From: Streptomyces niger
Lineage (GTDB): Bacteria > Actinomycetota > Actinomycetes > Streptomycetales > Streptomycetaceae
Length of the DNA: 64,000 bases
Reading direction: 5' to 3'
NCBI RefSeq assembly: GCF_000718305.1
Contig: NZ_JOFQ01000014.1
Span: 124,001 to 188,000 of the forward strand
In this document: piece after piece, positions 44,013 to 52,952 of the stretch
Layout: every line of letters starts with the position of its first letter
Position numbering within the stretch: the first letter of the stretch is position 1
Notes under the pieces: generated by a model
Databases searched by the model: none
Seen by the model: only the letters and a program-made list of their open reading frames with translations
What the model was told of the DNA's origin: nothing
Position numbers and translations under genes: made by a program

Positions 44013-44028
44013 AAAGGTCTAGGCCAAG
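44013..44028. promoter_or_regulatory. DasR operator (dre) site 1 of dasA
   Basis: AAAGGTCTAGGCCAAG matches the dre consensus (A(C/G)TGGTCTAGACCA(G/C)T) over the central GGTCTAG-CCA core. It is one of two sites before dasA. Confidence 0.85.
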
Positions 44029-44036
44029 CTTCGGGC

Positions 44037-44052
44037 ACTGGTCTAAACCATT
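44037..44052. promoter_or_regulatory. DasR operator (dre) site 2 of dasA
   Basis: ACTGGTCTAAACCATT matches the dre consensus at nearly every position. It begins 24 bases after site 1 and 34 bases separate its end from the dasA GTG. Confidence 0.9.
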
Positions 44053-44085
44053 AAAGACCACACCCAGCCATTAGGGGAGTGTGCT

Positions 44086-45339
44086 GTGAAGCGTGGGCTG
44101 ATCGCGGCGACAGCTGTCGCGGGAATGCTGGTAAGTGTCGCGGCCTGCGGGTCCGGCGGGTCGGCGGGGGCGGACGACAAGACGCTCACCGTCTGGGCCA
44201 TGGACGGCTCCACACCGGCGGGGTGGACGAAGGACGTCAAGGCGGCCTTCGAGAAGAAGACCGGCGCGAAGCTGAAGATCGAGATCCAGAAGTGGAACGG
44301 GATCCAGCAGAAGATCACCACCGCGCTGTCCGAGGAGAACCCGCCGGACGTCATCGAGGTCGGCAACACCCAGACCGCCGGTTACGCCAAGACCCAGGGG
44401 CTCGCGGAACTGGACGACCTGAAGAAGGACATCGGCGCCGACTGGACGCCGTCCATCAACAAGTCGGCCGTCTACCAGGGCAAGCAGTACGCCGCCCCCT
44501 GGTTCGTCGCCAACCGCGTCGTCATCTACAACAAGAAGATCTGGGCCGACGCCGGCATCAAGGGCACCCCGAAGACCCGCACCGAGTTCTTCAAGGACCT
44601 GGCGCAGATCGAAAAGAAGACCGATGCCGAGCCGCTCTACCTGCCCGGCCAGAACTGGTACTTCTTCGACGGCCTCACCATCGGCACCGACGCCGACCTG
44701 GTCAAGAAGCAGGGCGGCAAGTGGGTCTCCAACCTGGCCGACCCCAAGGTCTCCAAGGCCATGGACATCTACAAGCAGTACCAGTCCTTCAGCAAGGCCC
44801 CCAAGGACAAGGACGAGGCCACCCCGCAGCAGGGCGAGGTCTTCGCGAAGGGCAAGACCGGCGCGTTCATCGGCATGGGCTGGGAATCCGCCATCGCGAT
44901 CAAGGCCAACCCGAAGATCGAGAAGGACATCGGCTACTTCACCATCCCCGGTGAGACCGTCGACAAGCCCGAGGGCGTCTTCCTCGGCGGCTCCAACCTC
45001 GCCGTCGCCGCCGGCAGCCGGAAGCAGGACCTCGCCAAGGAGTTCCTGAAGATCGCGCTCTCCGACAAGTTCGAGGGACAGCTCGCCGAAGAAGGCGGCG
45101 TCATGCCCAACAAGGAGTCGCTGCAGACCGCTCTGAAGGGCAACCTCGCGGGCGAGGCGGCGGCCCCCGCCGTCGAGGGCGGCGGTACCACCCCGCTCAT
45201 CCCCGAATGGGGCGCGGTGGAGAACCCGCCCAACCCGATCAGGACGTACATGACCGCCGTCCTCAACGGCAAGAGCCCCGAGGACGCCGCCCAGCAGGTC
45301 GAGGGCGAATTCAACAAGCGGCTCAGCCAGCAGCAGTAA
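44086..45339 (+). CDS. dasA: Chitobiose/N-acetylglucosamine-oligomer binding lipoprotein DasA
   Basis: A 417-residue extracellular solute-binding protein of the sugar type. A lipoprotein signal ends at the lipobox VSVAACGS (Cys about residue 21). The mature protein shows the family fold with TLTVWAMDGSTPAGW, NPPDVIEVGNTQTAGYA and GAFIGMGWESAIA. In S. coelicolor and S. olivaceoviridis the protein binds chitobiose and related sugars for DasBC. GTG 44086 follows GGGGAG by about eight bases. Repression by DasR is expected from the two operators upstream. Confidence 0.95.
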   Translation: MKRGLIAATAVAGMLVSVAACGSGGSAGADDKTLTVWAMDGSTPAGWTKDVKAAFEKKTGAKLKIEIQKWNGIQQKITTALSEENPPDVIEVGNTQTAGYAKTQGLAELDDLKKDIGADWTPSINKSAVYQGKQYAAPWFVANRVVIYNKKIWADAGIKGTPKTRTEFFKDLAQIEKKTDAEPLYLPGQNWYFFDGLTIGTDADLVKKQGGKWVSNLADPKVSKAMDIYKQYQSFSKAPKDKDEATPQQGEVFAKGKTGAFIGMGWESAIAIKANPKIEKDIGYFTIPGETVDKPEGVFLGGSNLAVAAGSRKQDLAKEFLKIALSDKFEGQLAEEGGVMPNKESLQTALKGNLAGEAAAPAVEGGGTTPLIPEWGAVENPPNPIRTYMTAVLNGKSPEDAAQQVEGEFNKRLSQQQ

Positions 45340-45345
45340 GCACCG

Positions 45346-45382
45346 ACACCTGCCGGGGACGTACCGCGCCCCCGGCAGGTGT
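45346..45382 (+). terminator. Intercistronic hairpin between dasA and dasB
   Basis: ACACCTGCCGGGG pairs with CCCCGGCAGGTGT over 13 bp around an 11-base loop, starting seven bases after the dasA stop. It may partly terminate transcription or protect the dasA message from 3' decay, either of which would give more binding protein than permease. Confidence 0.8.
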
Positions 45383-45406
45383 ACCGCCGGGGAGGGCGCG
45401 AACGAG

Positions 45407-46402
45407 ATGGCAGCCATGTCAGTACAGAGCAGACGGACCGGGGAACCGCCCGGCACCGTCGGTGAGGAGAAGGCCGGCGGCCCGCCCCGGCCACCGCACC
45501 GGCCCCGCGCGTGGGCGGCCGGTCGTGCGCCGTACCTCCTGCTGCTCCCCGCCCTCGCCGTCACCGTGGCCCTCCTCGGTTATCCGATGGTCACCAACGG
45601 CGTGCTGTCCTTCCAGAACCTCAACATGGGGCAGCTCATCCAGCACGTCACGGAGTGGAACGGCGTCGACAACTACCGCCAGATCCTCGGCAGCGCCGAA
45701 TTCTGGCGGGTCACCGGCCGCTCCCTCCTCTTCACCGCCGCCAACGTCCTGCTCATCATGGTCGTCGGCACCCTGGTCGGACTTCTTCTCGCCCGGCTCG
45801 GCCCCCGGATGCGGCTCACGCTCCTCTTCGGCCTCGTCCTCGCCTGGGCCATGCCGCCCATCGCCGCCACCACCGTCTACCAGTGGCTCTTCGCCCAGCG
45901 GTTCGGCGTCGTCAACTGGGTACTGGACCGCCTCGGCTGGCACGGTATGGCGGACTTCAACTGGACCGGCAGCCAGTTCTCCACCTTCTTCGTCATCATC
46001 GTGCTGATCGTCTGGCAGTCCGTCCCCTTCGTCGCGATCAACCTCTACGCCGCGACGACCACCATCCCCAAGGAGCTCTACGAAGCCGCCGCCCTCGACG
46101 GCGCCGGCGTGTGGAAGAGCTTCGCCTCGGTCACGCTGCCGTTCATCAGGCCGTTCCTCTACGCGACGACCTTCCTCGAAGTCATCTGGGTGTTCAAAGC
46201 CTTCACCCAGGTGTTCGCCGTCAACGAGGGCGGTCCCGACCGGCTCACCGAGATCCTCCCCGTCTACGCCTTCATCGAGGGCATGGGCGGCCAGCACTAC
46301 GGCATGGGGGCGGCGATCTCCCTGCTGACCATCGTCATCCTGCTCGCGCTCACCTCGTACTACCTCCGCATCGTGCTCCGACAAGAGGAGGACGAGCGAT
46401 GA
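45407..46402 (+). CDS. dasB: ABC sugar permease DasB
   Basis: A 331-residue MalF-type permease with six membrane helices after a 45-residue basic, proline-rich cytoplasmic head. The EAA loop that contacts the ATPase reads EAAALDGAGVWKSFASVTLPF. The start may be ATG 45407 or ATG 45416. Its end overlaps dasC by four bases. No ATPase gene is present in the operon; in Streptomyces the shared ATPase MsiK, encoded elsewhere, energises this transporter. Confidence 0.93.
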   Translation: MAAMSVQSRRTGEPPGTVGEEKAGGPPRPPHRPRAWAAGRAPYLLLLPALAVTVALLGYPMVTNGVLSFQNLNMGQLIQHVTEWNGVDNYRQILGSAEFWRVTGRSLLFTAANVLLIMVVGTLVGLLLARLGPRMRLTLLFGLVLAWAMPPIAATTVYQWLFAQRFGVVNWVLDRLGWHGMADFNWTGSQFSTFFVIIVLIVWQSVPFVAINLYAATTTIPKELYEAAALDGAGVWKSFASVTLPFIRPFLYATTFLEVIWVFKAFTQVFAVNEGGPDRLTEILPVYAFIEGMGGQHYGMGAAISLLTIVILLALTSYYLRIVLRQEEDER

Positions 46403-47229
46403 AGCGCACCCTCTTCGGCCGCATCTGGCCCAACGCCACGGCCCTGTTCCTGACCGTCGGCTTCCTCTTTCCCGTCTACTGGATGTTCAGTACGGCGCTG
46501 AAGCCCACCGGCGACATCATCAGCGAGGACCCCGTGTGGTTCCCGCTCAGCCCGACCCTGGAACACTTCCGGACCGCCGTCACCGCGCCCCACTTCTGGA
46601 CGTACGTCGGCAACTCCGTCACCGTGACCGTCCTCGCCGTCGGCATGTCCCTCGTCATCGCGCTGCTCGCGTCGTTCGCGATCGCCAGGATGCGCTTCAA
46701 GGGACGCCGTGGCGTCATCATCACTTTCATGATCGCCCAGATGGCGCCCTGGGAAGTCATGGTCATCGCGATCTACATGATCGTCCGGGACGGCGCCATG
46801 CTGAACAGCCTGGTACCGCTCACCTTCTTCTACATGGTGATGGTGCTGCCCTTCACGATCCTCACCCTCCGCGGCTACATCGCCGCCGTCCCCAAGGAGC
46901 TGGAGGAGTCCGCCATGGTCGACGGCTGCTCCCGCCCGCAGGCCTTCGTGAAGGTCATCCTGCCGCTGCTCGCGCCCGGACTGATGGCCACCTCGCTCTT
47001 CGGCTTCATCACCGCCTGGAACGAGTTCCCCCTCGTCCTCATCCTCAACAAGCAGACCGAAGCGCAGACCCTGCCCCTCTGGCTCTCCGGCTTCCAGACG
47101 AACTTCGGCGACGACTGGGGCGCCACCATGGCCGCCGCCTCCCTCTTCGCCCTCCCCATCCTGATCCTCTTCCTCTTCCTCCAGCGCAAGGCGGTCGGCG
47201 GACTCACCTCGGGCGCGGTCAAGGGATGA
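46399..47229 (+). CDS. dasC: ABC sugar permease DasC
   Basis: A 276-residue MalG-type permease with six membrane helices; the EAA loop reads ESAMVDGCSRPQAFVKVILP. It is coupled to dasB by ATGA overlap. The two permeases form the membrane channel of the chitobiose importer. The 217 bases before dasD hold no gene I can support and could carry a secondary promoter. Confidence 0.93.
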   Translation: MKRTLFGRIWPNATALFLTVGFLFPVYWMFSTALKPTGDIISEDPVWFPLSPTLEHFRTAVTAPHFWTYVGNSVTVTVLAVGMSLVIALLASFAIARMRFKGRRGVIITFMIAQMAPWEVMVIAIYMIVRDGAMLNSLVPLTFFYMVMVLPFTILTLRGYIAAVPKELEESAMVDGCSRPQAFVKVILPLLAPGLMATSLFGFITAWNEFPLVLILNKQTEAQTLPLWLSGFQTNFGDDWGATMAAASLFALPILILFLFLQRKAVGGLTSGAVKG

Positions 47230-47446
47230 GGGCAACGACCCCGCCGCACCGTGGCACACCGACGAGGGCGGCCCTCCCGGGTACGCCGCCGTCGGCGTGG
47301 CACGGCTCGATACCGCCGACCTCCGGCCCGCGCCCGCCCGAATGCGGTCTGATGAAGGCCGCCACCGGCCTTGTACGGGCCACTCCCGGCCGTACCGCCG
47401 CCCGCCCGCCTGCTCGCCCCAGCGCAGTGAAGGGACACGCCGCCCC

Positions 47447-49042
47447 ATGACGACGCTCGCCCGCTCCGCCGACACCCTCACCCGCGACGCGCTGGCCGTC
47501 CTCCAGCCCGGCTTCACCGGCACCGAGGCACCGGACTGGCTGCTGCGCCGCCTCGGCGAGGGCCTCACCTCGGTCGGCCTGTTCGGACGCAACGTCCACA
47601 CCCCCGAACAGCTCGCCGCCCTCAACACCCGCCTGCGCGCCGAGACCGACGGCATCCTCATCGCCATCGACGAAGAAGGCGGCGACGTCACCCGCCTGGA
47701 AGTGCGCGGCGGCTCCTCCTTCCCCGGCAACCTCGCCCTCGGTGCCGTCGACGATCCAGCGCTCACCCAGGCCGTCGCCCGCGAACTCGGCCGCCGCCTC
47801 GCGGAGTGCGGCGTCAACCTCAACTGGGCCCCCAGCGCCGACGTCAACTCCAACCCCGGCAACCCCGTCATCGGCGTACGGTCCTTCGGCGCCGACCCCG
47901 GCCTCGTCGCCCGGCACACCGCCGCCTACGTCCGGGGCATGCAGTCCGCCGGCGTCGCCGCCTGCACCAAGCACTTCCCCGGGCACGGCGACACCGCCGT
48001 CGACTCCCACCACGACATGCCCCGCATCGACGCCGGCCTGGACACCCTGCACGCCCGCGAACTCGTGCCCTTCAAGGCCGCCGTCGACGCCGGCACCAAG
48101 GCCGTCATGAGCGCCCACATCCTCGTACCGGCCCTCGACGACGACCTGCCCGCCACCCTCAGCCCGGCCGCCCTGCACGGCCTGCTGCGCGCACCCGCGG
48201 CGGCCGGCGGCCTCGGCTTCGACGGCCTGATCGTCACCGACGCCGTCGAGATGCAGGCCATCGCCGCCACCTACGGCATCGAACGCGGCAGCGTGCTCGC
48301 CATCGCCGCGGGCGCCGACGCCATCTGCGTCGGCGGCGGCCTCGCCGACGAGCACACCGTCCTCCGCCTCCGCGACGCCCTCGTGCACGCCGTGCGCTCC
48401 GGCGACCTCCCCGAGGAACGCCTCGCCGACGCCGCCGCCCGGGTCCGCACCCTGTCGCAGTGGACCCGGGACACCGCGCAGTGGATCCGGACCACGGGGG
48501 AGAGCACGACAGCGCCGTACCGCACGGCCGCCGCGACGGCGTCCGGCCCGGCCGCCGACTCCGAGGTCGGACTGCGGGCCGCCCGGCGGGCACTACGGCT
48601 GACGGCGGGCAGCACCCCGTACGAGCCGCTGAACACGCCGGCGTACGTCGCGGCCTTCACCCCGGTCGCCAACATCGCCGTGGGCGACGAGACGCCCTGG
48701 GGCGTGGCCGCCGAACTCACGCGGTTGCTCCCCGGAACCGAGACCGGCTCCTTCAGCGCCGCGCAGGCCGCCGAGACCGGTACGCCCGCAATGATCTCAA
48801 ATGTGCTCCGCGAGGCGGCGGATCGTAGGATCGTCGCAGTGGTACGCGACGTTCACCGGCACCCCTGGATGGCCGACGCCCTCGCCGCTCTCGTCGCCGA
48901 TCGGCCCGACACCGTCGTGGTCGAGATGGGAGTCCCGCAGGCGCCGCCCACCGGAGCGCTGCACATCGCGACTCACGGGGCCGCCCGCGTTTGCGGACGG
49001 GCCGCCGCGGAGGTCATCGCCGGCAGCACTGCCGGCCGCTGA
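47447..49042 (+). CDS. dasD: Intracellular beta-N-acetylglucosaminidase DasD (GH3)
   Basis: A 531-residue GH3 enzyme without signal peptide, so it acts in the cytoplasm on imported chito-oligosaccharides. The GH3 N-acetylglucosaminidase motif KHFPGHGDTAVDSHHDMP carries the Asp-His acid/base pair, and the nucleophile Asp lies in GLIVTDAVEMQAI. The part after residue 340 is a C-terminal alpha/beta domain missing from short NagZ enzymes. ATG 47447 follows GAAGGG. It is the fourth gene of the das region on this strand. Confidence 0.92.
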   Translation: MTTLARSADTLTRDALAVLQPGFTGTEAPDWLLRRLGEGLTSVGLFGRNVHTPEQLAALNTRLRAETDGILIAIDEEGGDVTRLEVRGGSSFPGNLALGAVDDPALTQAVARELGRRLAECGVNLNWAPSADVNSNPGNPVIGVRSFGADPGLVARHTAAYVRGMQSAGVAACTKHFPGHGDTAVDSHHDMPRIDAGLDTLHARELVPFKAAVDAGTKAVMSAHILVPALDDDLPATLSPAALHGLLRAPAAAGGLGFDGLIVTDAVEMQAIAATYGIERGSVLAIAAGADAICVGGGLADEHTVLRLRDALVHAVRSGDLPEERLADAAARVRTLSQWTRDTAQWIRTTGESTTAPYRTAAATASGPAADSEVGLRAARRALRLTAGSTPYEPLNTPAYVAAFTPVANIAVGDETPWGVAAELTRLLPGTETGSFSAAQAAETGTPAMISNVLREAADRRIVAVVRDVHRHPWMADALAALVADRPDTVVVEMGVPQAPPTGALHIATHGAARVCGRAAAEVIAGSTAGR

Positions 49043-49092
49043 CGCCCGCGGGCACACGAACCGCATAGAACTGCCACCTGGAGGCACCCAGC

Positions 49093-50163
49093 ATGTCCGC
49101 CACGACGCCGGCCCAGCACAGTGAGCAGCCGGGCCGGATCATGTCCGGTGAGATGGCCGAACAGCCCGCCGTGCTGCGCCGCATCCTCACCGAGGGTGCT
49201 CCCAAGATCCGTGAGGTCGCCGAGCGGATCGCCGCCCGCAACCCGCGCTTCGTCCTGCTCACCGCCCGCGGTACCTCCGACAACGCGGCGCTGTACGCCA
49301 AGTACCTGCTGGAAGTGCAGCTCGGCAAGCCCTGCGGCCTCACCTCCATGTCCACCACCACCGCCTACGGTGCCCGGCCCGACCTCACCGACTGCCTGGT
49401 CATCACCGTCAGCCAGTCCGGCGGCTCGCCCGACCTGGTCGCCTCCACCAAGGCAGCCCGCGCGGCCGGCGCGATCACCCTCGCGGTGACCAACAACGCC
49501 GACTCCCCGCTCGCCGAGGTCAGCGAGTTCCACATCGACGTGCTCGCCGGCTCGGAGAAGGCGCTGCCGGCCACGAAGACGTACACCGCCGAGCTGCTGG
49601 CCCTGTACCTCTTCGTGGAGGGGCTGCGCGGCGGCGACGGGGCGGCCGCCAAGGCGCTGCCCGACCTCGCCGAGTCCGTCCTGGCCCGCCAGGACGAGGT
49701 CAAGGCGCTCGCCGCCCGCTACCGCTTCGCGGAGCGGATGGTCCTCACCTCCCGCGGTTACGGCTACCCGACCGCCAAGGAAGCCGCGCTGAAGCTGATG
49801 GAGACCAGCTACATCCCGGCGCTGTCCTACTCCGGCGCCGACCTGCTGCACGGCCCCCTGGCCATGGTCGACAACATCTCGCCGGTCATCGCGATCGTCA
49901 CCGAGGGCAAGGGCGGCGAGGCCCTCCAGCCGGTGCTGGAGCGGCTCCGCGGCCGCGGCGCCGACCTGGTCGTCGTCGGCAGCCAGAGCGAGGTCGACAA
50001 GGCCGCCGCGGGCTTCGCACTGCCCACCGACGGTGTCGCCGAGGAGGTCCAGCCGATCCTGGAGATCCTGCCCCTGCAGATGCTCGCGTACGAGGTGACC
50101 ATCGCCCGCGGCCAGGACCCGGACGCGCCCCGCTCCCTCGCCAAGGTCACCGAGACCCGCTGA
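49093..50163 (+). CDS. nagB: Glucosamine-6-phosphate deaminase/isomerase, SIS type (NagB-II)
   Basis: A 356-residue protein with two SIS domains. LTARGTSDNAALYAKYLLE opens the first; TVSQSGGSPDLVASTKAARA and TSRGYGYPTAKEAALKLMETS are the sugar-phosphate loops shared with the isomerase half of GlmS. The glutaminase domain of GlmS is absent, so it is the catabolic form that releases ammonia and fructose-6-phosphate. GGAGG lies ten bases before ATG 49093. It completes the pathway encoded by the das genes and its substrate is the DasR effector. Confidence 0.92.
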   Translation: MSATTPAQHSEQPGRIMSGEMAEQPAVLRRILTEGAPKIREVAERIAARNPRFVLLTARGTSDNAALYAKYLLEVQLGKPCGLTSMSTTTAYGARPDLTDCLVITVSQSGGSPDLVASTKAARAAGAITLAVTNNADSPLAEVSEFHIDVLAGSEKALPATKTYTAELLALYLFVEGLRGGDGAAAKALPDLAESVLARQDEVKALAARYRFAERMVLTSRGYGYPTAKEAALKLMETSYIPALSYSGADLLHGPLAMVDNISPVIAIVTEGKGGEALQPVLERLRGRGADLVVVGSQSEVDKAAAGFALPTDGVAEEVQPILEILPLQMLAYEVTIARGQDPDAPRSLAKVTETR

Positions 50164-50239
50164 CCGGGGGAGGGGCGGACATCGTCCTCCCCGGCGGTCC
50201 GCGCCGGCTCCGTCCGGCCGGCGCCCCTCCCTCACCTGT

Positions 50240-50271
50240 GCGGCCCCTGCTCCTCCGGGAGCGGGGGCCGC
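50240..50271 (+). terminator. Terminator after nagB
   Basis: A 14-bp stem with one T-G pair, GCGGCCCCTGCTCC against GGAGCGGGGGCCGC, around TCCG. A weaker bulged hairpin (50164-50194) lies between it and the nagB stop. The rest of the 481-base gap to the kinase gene contains no supported gene. Confidence 0.75.
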
Positions 50272-50567
50272 GTCGCGTCGCGTGTCGAAAGGCCCGCCCG
50301 ATCACCCGCACGGGGGAGCGGCAGAGGGCCGGGAGCAGGAAAAAGACTCCGAAAAACACCCGCGGGCCGCGGCGCCGGGACAGGACCCTCAACCTGTCCG
50401 GCACCGCAGCCCGGAGCTGACATCGGCCGGTGCACGCCGTGAGGTGTGCGGTTCCTCGCGGCGCCCGGTCCGGCCGATCGGAGGCCGCGGCGCAGTCAGG
50501 GCAGAGAGCGCCTCGGTCCTCTATCCGCCTTCCTGTGCGGGGAAGGCGGAGGCCTTTACCGATTCAT

Positions 50568-50583
50568 TGTGGACTAGACCAGG
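50568..50583. promoter_or_regulatory. dre-like palindrome upstream of the sensor kinase gene
   Basis: TGTGGACTAGACCAGG matches 11 of the 12 core positions of the DasR operator (TGGTCTAGACCA). It lies about 60 bases before the kinase start codon and 400 bases after nagB. DasR control of the kinase is a suggestion only. Confidence 0.5.
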
Positions 50584-50644
50584 CTCATGCGTCCATGCCT
50601 GTGCGCGGTCAACGCCTACACCGTACGCCGGTAGGCTCGCATAC

Positions 50645-52123
50645 GTGCCCTCCATGAACGATCTCGTCCGCCAGCACACCGCCCTGAGCGACTCCGACCT
50701 GGAGTGGCTCCACACGCTGGTCTCCGAATGGCAGCTGCTCTCGGACCTGTCCTTCGCCGACCTCGTCCTGTGGGTGCCGACCCTGGACGGCACCCGGTAC
50801 GTGTCGGTCGCGCAGATGCGCCCGAACACCGGGCCCACCTCGTACCAGGACGACATGGTCGGCCATCTGGTGCCGCGCGGGCGCCGCCCCATGCTCGACT
50901 CCGCGCTGGACGAGGGCCGCATCGTGCGCGAGGGCGACCCCGAGTGGCGCGAGGAGGTACCGGTACGGGTGGAGTCCATCCCCGTGCGCCGCGAGGGCCG
51001 GGTGCTGGGCGTCATCGCGCGGAACACCAACCTGCTGACCGTGCGGACGCCCAGCCGGCTGGAGCTGACCTACCTGCAGAGCGCGTCCGACCTGGCGCAG
51101 ATGATCGCTGCAGGATCGTTTCCCTTCCCCGGCCAGCAGGTCGACATGGACGCCTCGCCACGCGCCGGCGACGGGCTCATCCGGCTCGACGCCGACGGCG
51201 TCGTCCAGTACGCCAGCCCCAACGCGCTCTCCGCCTACCACCGCCTCGGACTCGCCGCCGACCTCGTGGGCCATCACCTCGGCCGCGCCACCGCCGAACT
51301 GGCGCCGGCGCGCGGCCCCGTCGACGAGGCCCTGGTGAAGCTCGCCAGCGGCTGGGCGCCGCGCGAATTCGAGGTGGAGGGGGAGGACGGCGTCATTCAA
51401 TTGCGCGCCATCCCGCTCAAACCGAAGGGCACGCACATCGGTTCACTCGTGCTGCTGCGCGACGTCACCGAATTGCGACGCCGAGAGCGCGAATTGATTA
51501 CGAAGGACGCGACCATCCGGGAAATCCACCACCGGGTGAAGAACAACCTGCAGACCGTGGCCGCCCTCTTGCGGCTGCAGGCCCGTCGGATGGATTCGCT
51601 CCAAGGGCGCGAGGCGCTCAACGAGGCCGTCCGCAGGGTCGGTTCGATCGCCATCGTGCACGAGACGCTCTCCCAGACGCTGGACGAGCGGGTGGAGTTC
51701 GACGAGATCGCCGACCGGGTGCTGGCCATGGTGGCGGAGATCTCGCCGGGGAAGGTCGCCGGGCGGCGTACCGGCCGCTTCGGGATCCTGGACGCCGAGG
51801 TCGCGACGCCGCTGTCGATGGTGCTCACCGAAGTGCTGCAGAACGCCCTGGAGCACGCCTTCGCGCCGGGCGAGCTGGGCACGGTCGAGGTGGGCGCGGT
51901 ACGCGGCGGCAGCCCCGCGGAGCCGCGGCTGCGGGTCACCGTCCAGGACGACGGCCGCGGGCTGCCCGAGGGCTTCGACCCGCAGCGGGCCGGCAACCTC
52001 GGCCTGCAGATCGTGCGCACGCTGGTCGAGGGCGAGATGGGCGGCACCTTCGACATGCTGCCGGCGCCCGAGCGCGGCACCCAGGTGGTGCTGGACATCC
52101 CGGTACGGGCCGACAAGCACTGA
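50645..52123 (+). CDS. PdtaS-type cytoplasmic sensor histidine kinase
   Basis: A 492-residue kinase without membrane segments. An N-terminal GAF-like sensor domain (residues 5-165) and a PAS domain (about 180-290) lead to a HisKA_2 phosphoacceptor helix, REIHHRVKNNLQTVAALLRLQ, and a HATPase domain with VLTEVLQNALEHAF and DDGRGLPEG. This is the layout of mycobacterial PdtaS, which signals to the antiterminator PdtaR; no response regulator is adjacent. A TAGGCT hexamer ends seven bases before GTG 50645, so the mRNA may be leaderless; ATG 50654 is an alternative. Confidence 0.9.
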   Translation: MPSMNDLVRQHTALSDSDLEWLHTLVSEWQLLSDLSFADLVLWVPTLDGTRYVSVAQMRPNTGPTSYQDDMVGHLVPRGRRPMLDSALDEGRIVREGDPEWREEVPVRVESIPVRREGRVLGVIARNTNLLTVRTPSRLELTYLQSASDLAQMIAAGSFPFPGQQVDMDASPRAGDGLIRLDADGVVQYASPNALSAYHRLGLAADLVGHHLGRATAELAPARGPVDEALVKLASGWAPREFEVEGEDGVIQLRAIPLKPKGTHIGSLVLLRDVTELRRRERELITKDATIREIHHRVKNNLQTVAALLRLQARRMDSLQGREALNEAVRRVGSIAIVHETLSQTLDERVEFDEIADRVLAMVAEISPGKVAGRRTGRFGILDAEVATPLSMVLTEVLQNALEHAFAPGELGTVEVGAVRGGSPAEPRLRVTVQDDGRGLPEGFDPQRAGNLGLQIVRTLVEGEMGGTFDMLPAPERGTQVVLDIPVRADKH

Positions 52124-52254
52124 GGAGCGCGCCGGGCGACGCGCCGACTCCGTACGTGCCTCCGTGCGCCCCCGGCGTGCGTCGGCCGTACGGGGCGGCA
52201 GCGGCTCCGGCCGCGAGCCGGTCTCGGCCCCGCACCCGGCTCAGGACAGCAGTA

Positions 52255-52283
52255 AGCCCCGGACCGAGTTACGGTCCGGGGCT
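52255..52283. terminator. Bidirectional terminator between kinase and wblE
   Basis: A perfect 12-bp stem, AGCCCCGGACCG against CGGTCCGGGGCT, around AGTTA, between convergent genes. Confidence 0.8.
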
Positions 52284-52309
52284 CAAAGCTCATCTTGCGG
52301 TGGGGGTAC

Positions 52310-52337
52310 CTCCCATGCCCTTCAGGCTATGGGGGAG
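52310..52337. repeat. Imperfect hairpin of a possible dispersed repeat
   Basis: CTCCCATGCC pairs with GGCTATGGGGGAG through small bulges, right after GGTGGGGGTAC. Similar 'GGGGGTACCTCCC...GGGGGAG' hairpins are, as far as I recall, scattered in Streptomyces gaps. Only one copy is in this window. Confidence 0.4.
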
Positions 52338-52385
52338 CATCGGGGGTACTGCGCGCTGCGGCTCGGATGCCACGGGGCGTCTGGT

Positions 52386-52643
52386 TCAGGCGCTGGCGTT
52401 CCGCGCCCGGTTACGAGCCGCACGGCGCTTCATTGCGCGGCGCTCGTCCTCGCTCAGACCACCCCAGACGCCGGAGTCCTGGCCGGACTCGAGCGCCCAC
52501 TGCAGGCACTGCTCCATGACGGGGCAGCGGCGGCAGACGGCCTTGGCTTCCTCGATCTGCAGCAGCGCAGGACCGGTGTTGCCGATGGGGAAGAAGAGCT
52601 CGGGGTCTTCCTCGCGGCAAACGGCGCGGTGACGCCAGTCCAT
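52386..52643 (-). CDS. wblE: WhiB-like iron-sulfur protein WblE
   Basis: An 85-residue WhiB-family protein. The four cysteines that hold the [4Fe-4S] cluster are C9, C37, C40 and C46 (AVCRRCPVMEQC), followed by the GVWGG turn and a basic C-terminal tail for DNA or sigma-factor contact. The whole sequence matches WblE (WhiB1 type in mycobacteria). ATG 52643 gives the family's standard length. About 315 bases lie upstream before the diacylglycerol kinase stop, a long leader with an inverted repeat. Confidence 0.93.
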   Translation of the reverse strand: MDWRHRAVCREEDPELFFPIGNTGPALLQIEEAKAVCRRCPVMEQCLQWALESGQDSGVWGGLSEDERRAMKRRAARNRARNASA

Positions 52644-52687
52644 GGCTGCTCCATCTCCTCGTATTACGGGAAAGTTGCTTGTGAATG

Positions 52688-52701
52688 TGAACGCTTTCAC
52701 G
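52688..52701. promoter_or_regulatory. Operator-like inverted repeat upstream of wblE
   Basis: GTGAACGCTTTCAC is an imperfect palindrome (GTGAA-N4-TTCAC) 45 bases before the wblE start. It resembles a LacI/GntR-type operator, but no binder is evident. Confidence 0.4.
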
Positions 52702-52919
52702 AATCCCTCCGCAAGGGAAGGGCCGACGCCCGCATGGGCTGGTGCGGTCCTGGAAAAGAGGAGGGGGTTCGGGCTCTCAAGGGGGCCGGTAGAGCGGCCG
52801 TCCCGATCGCCATGAAGAGACTCGCAAACCTCGGCGACGGATACAACCCCTTCCGGAAACTTTTTTTTGATTCCTTGGTGTCGCCTAGGTCACAGCCGTA
52901 CTTCTAGGGGGTGGAAGTC

Positions 52920-52952
52920 AGCCTAAACGTTCGACTGAAAGGACTTTAGGCT
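52920..52952. terminator. Hairpin after the diacylglycerol kinase gene
   Basis: AGCCTAAA and TTTAGGCT face each other across 17 bases, starting eight bases beyond the kinase stop on the minus strand. It could be a terminator or a regulatory palindrome for wblE. Confidence 0.45.
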
